The position numbers and the translations under genes were made by a program. Shown here piece after piece: positions 20,265 to 22,525 of a DNA stretch of 22,525 nt (position 1 is its first letter; each line of letters begins with the position of its first letter). The notes under the pieces were generated by a model. The model did no database searches. It had not been told where the DNA came from and worked only from the letters and a program-made list of their open reading frames with translations. The DNA lies in contig CAJNOQ010002820.1 of NCBI GenBank assembly GCA_905250885.1, positions 1-22,525 on the forward strand, given 5' to 3'. Source of the stretch: Didymodactylos carnosus. Lineage: Eukaryota > Rotifera > Eurotatoria > Philodinida > Philodinidae.

Positions 20265-21228
20265 CCCCGACAGGATTCTACGATTCTTAGGATTCTAGGG
20301 CGAGGGTGTGTGGGTGTGTTTCCGTAAAAGGCAGGTCTCGCTATTTTGTGTGTAGTTTTTTAACAAAACATTTTCCTGGGAGCGATTAGAACAATAGTGT
20401 TTCCTAGACTCCGAAGAATCCTAGAATCCTAGAAACCTAAGAATCCCACAATCCTAGAATCCTAGAATCCGAAGAATCCTTGAAGCATATCATAACGTCT
20501 GAAAGTTTTAAATTTTTCATTTGCGGCAACACAATTCTGGAATCCTAGAATCCTAACAATCCTAGAATCCTAAGCATATCATAACCTCACAACGTTTTAA
20601 ATTTTCGATTTGCGGCAAGACAATCCTAGAATCCTAGAATCCTAGAATCCTTGAATCCTAAGAATCCTTCAATCCTAAGAGTCCTAAGAATCCTAGAATC
20701 GTTAGCATATCATAACCTCGCAAAGTTTTAAATTTTTGATCTGAAGCAAGACAATCCTAGACTCCGTTAATCCTGGAATCCTAAGAATCCCAGAATCCTA
20801 GAATCCTAAGAATCCTACAATCCTAAGAACTAGAATCTTAGAATCTTAGAATTCTAAGATATCAAAACGTCTGAAAGTTTTAAATTTTTCATTTGCGGCA
20901 AGACAATCCTGGAATCCTACAATCCTTAGAATCCTAGAATCCTAAGAACCCTAGAATCCTCCTTAGCATCCTAGGATTCTAGGATTCTCAAGATTCTACG
21001 ATTCTAAGAATTCCAGGATTCTTAGGATTCCAGGATTAACGGATTCTAGAATTGCCTTGCTGCAAATCAAAACTTTAAAACGTTGAGAGGTTATGATATG
21101 CTAAGGATTCCAGGATTCTTAGATTCAAGGATTCTAGGATTCTAGGATTGTAGGATTGTATTGCCGCAAATCGAAAATTTAAAACGGCGTGAGGTTATGA
21201 TATGCTTAGGATTCTAGGATTCTGAGTG
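20265..21228. repeat. Satellite-like block of ATCCTAGA units with a spacer in direct and inverted copies
   Basis: The block consists of irregular runs of an octamer- to decamer-like unit (variants of AATCCTAG and AATCCTAAG). They are interrupted by a spacer of about 50 bp containing AGCATATCATAACGTCTG, GTTTTAAATTTTTC and TTGCGGCAAGACAATCC. The spacer occurs at about 20484, 20573, 20704 and 20857 in one orientation, and at about 21052-21103 and 21159-21208 reversed. The unit itself flips from ATCCTAGA to AGGATTCT near 20965. The arrangement is an inverted satellite array with a centre near 20970. Confidence 0.85.
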
Positions 21229-22428
21229 GTGTGGGATGATTGTGAGGGGTGTGAGGTGAGTATGAGGGTGTAGTCGAAATGTCTTGTCTTCAGCTCTAAA
21301 TGTTTACGTCGCAATTGTTGGTCAGTCTTGGCAATTTCCGTTTCATTTTGTAGCTTATCCATTTTTCCGCAAAGAGCTTTTGCATATCCCAGAATATCAC
21401 GTTTGAATCTTTTCAAGCATTCTTGCTTGATTTCGGCACTAACTCGATTGGCCAAATACTTCTTGATTAATGTATTGGGATTCGGCATTCTGTCTTGATT
21501 GATAGCCTGAATAAGGTCACCCATTAATTTGGCAAGTTCAGCGGGGCGAACATACAATTTGTTGTTATTGCTTCCTAAAAGTCGCTTTCCTCCACTTGCT
21601 AGAAGACTAGCAATTGCGTCTTTAATCGATCGGAAATAATGACGTGATGCTTTAGTTCGAAGTAGCGCACCTATATCAGTTGATCGAGTATTTGTTGCCA
21701 TTGCATGTGGTAAATGGTGAATGTTGGTGGCATCTATTTTAGGTAACATAGAATGTATATATTGGTATCGATCAATTCTTTATTGTCAGTCGTTGATAGA
21801 CAATTTTTTTCTTCGTCCACCTTAAAAATGTTCTCAATCCATTGTTCTTTCGGAATAACAATATCATCACCGGTATTAGAATCACTATAAACAAAATTGG
21901 GTAAATCTAATGGTAATAATCAAACGTTCGGTAATACATAGGGCGTTCGCATTCGTTCGAAACAACACAAGGCATGATAGAGACGATCACATTGAGACCG
22001 ATCAACTCGCGATGGGCGAAGAATAACAGCAAATGCAGTGCTCATAAGCATGCAGAATAAATATAGATTCGCACCTATGTGCTCATCTAAATCACCCATT
22101 CCTTCACAGTCAAGAATCATAACAGAACCTTTTTTCTTCTGTTCTCGATCGGGATGTGGAAGTGGGTGGGACCACATCCACACACCTTCTGTTACACCGT
22201 TCGCACCGGCACCGCTTCGAAACGGGGGTAGAGGTACATTTGACTGTCTCTCTTCCAATGCCACGACCGTTACTGTTGCCAATTTACTTTTCCCAACACC
22301 CATATTATACAATGATTGGAATGGCCGCTTCGAATCGCTGAGCAATTATATCTTGTGCCTCTTTGATGATTTCTAACTGAGGTATATATCGAGGATTAGT
22401 TCGTTCCTCATCCGTTGTAGAAGAATCC
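21229..22428 (-). pseudogene. Guanylate-binding-protein-like GTPase, broken and 3'-truncated
   Basis: Read on the minus strand, an exon begins after an acceptor (TTTTATTCAG) at 22428 and encodes an amphipathic lead-in (EIIKEAQDIIAQRFEAA). Near 22305-22345 the frame shifts, and a GB1/RHD3-type GTPase continues: a P-loop-like GVGKS (22300-22286), GVTEGVWMWSHP (the GBP switch motif, T-K-G-I-W-M-W in known GBPs) and MILDCEGMGD (in place of D-T-E-G). An in-frame TGA lies at 21920-21922, a second frameshift at about 21735-21790, then helical-domain sequence including LAKLMGDLIQAINQDRMPN, typical of GBP C-terminal domains. The normal first glycine of G-x4-GKS is missing. Coding sequence runs into the satellite block, so the 3' end is lost. 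GBPs act in cell-autonomous defence in vertebrates; the role here is unknown. Sequencing errors could mimic the frameshifts, but three lesions favour a pseudogene. Confidence 0.7.
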
Positions 22429-22525
22429 CTGAATAAAATAATTCATTCGAAGAGATCATATCGATCGAGTCATTTTGTATGTTAACATCAATTACTACTC
22501 TGTATGTTGCGGGTGAGGGTAGTGA
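22429..22525 (-). other. Probable intron or upstream sequence of the GBP-like pseudogene
   Basis: On the minus strand this AT-rich end of the window precedes a good acceptor (TTTTATTCAG at 22438-22429). Any first exon lies outside the window. Confidence 0.4.

Overview
The window looks like nuclear DNA of an invertebrate animal. It is AT-rich and gene-poor, with spliceosomal GT-AG introns, AATAAA signals, short inverted-repeat transposons and a fragmented satellite. A bdelloid rotifer is my best guess, from the gene content and the mix of small elements, but no diagnostic marker is present and this is inference. No bacterial operon, CRISPR array, rRNA or tRNA was recognised.

Layout. 1-4200 has no convincing full gene: there is one hairpin (about 1489-1668) and one short coding-like exon or remnant (3721-3951). 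4299-4853 (+) is an intact small gene for a secreted-then-anchored, cysteine-rich, single-pass membrane protein whose tail carries two PPxY motifs. 5910-6990 is a field of degenerate repeats. 7241-7507 is a long imperfect palindrome overlapping the 3' end of a broken minus-strand gene (7441-8584) for a C-terminally anchored membrane protein, which has one frameshift and two in-frame stops. 9821-10859 is a TA-flanked foldback transposon with a second, hAT-like miniature element (10083-10415) inserted in one arm. The other arm preserves the empty site.

11781-19370 (+) is the centrepiece: a four-exon gene for a protein of about 2269 residues. In order it has an acidic/Ser-rich start, a RanBP2-type zinc finger, an SR-like tract, a region of unknown fold, a microbial/TIGR02452-type poly(ADP-ribose) glycohydrolase domain with the GGG-x7-QEE signature, a first array of PBZ-like zinc fingers, an unrecognised region of about 680 residues, a second PBZ-like array, a polyQ linker and a final tandem run of four nearly identical fingers. 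PBZ fingers are known to bind poly(ADP-ribose), so the architecture suggests a reader and eraser of ADP-ribose chains in one giant chain, perhaps tied to DNA-damage or RNA metabolism.

19370-20265 holds the 3' end of that gene and otherwise little. 20265-21228 is a satellite-like block with four copies of a spacer in one orientation and two inverted copies. It abuts, and probably truncated, a minus-strand guanylate-binding-protein-like GTPase pseudogene (21229-22428) that carries two frameshifts and an in-frame stop. The genes do not form an evident pathway. The window reads as one large functional gene and one small one among decayed genes and repeats.
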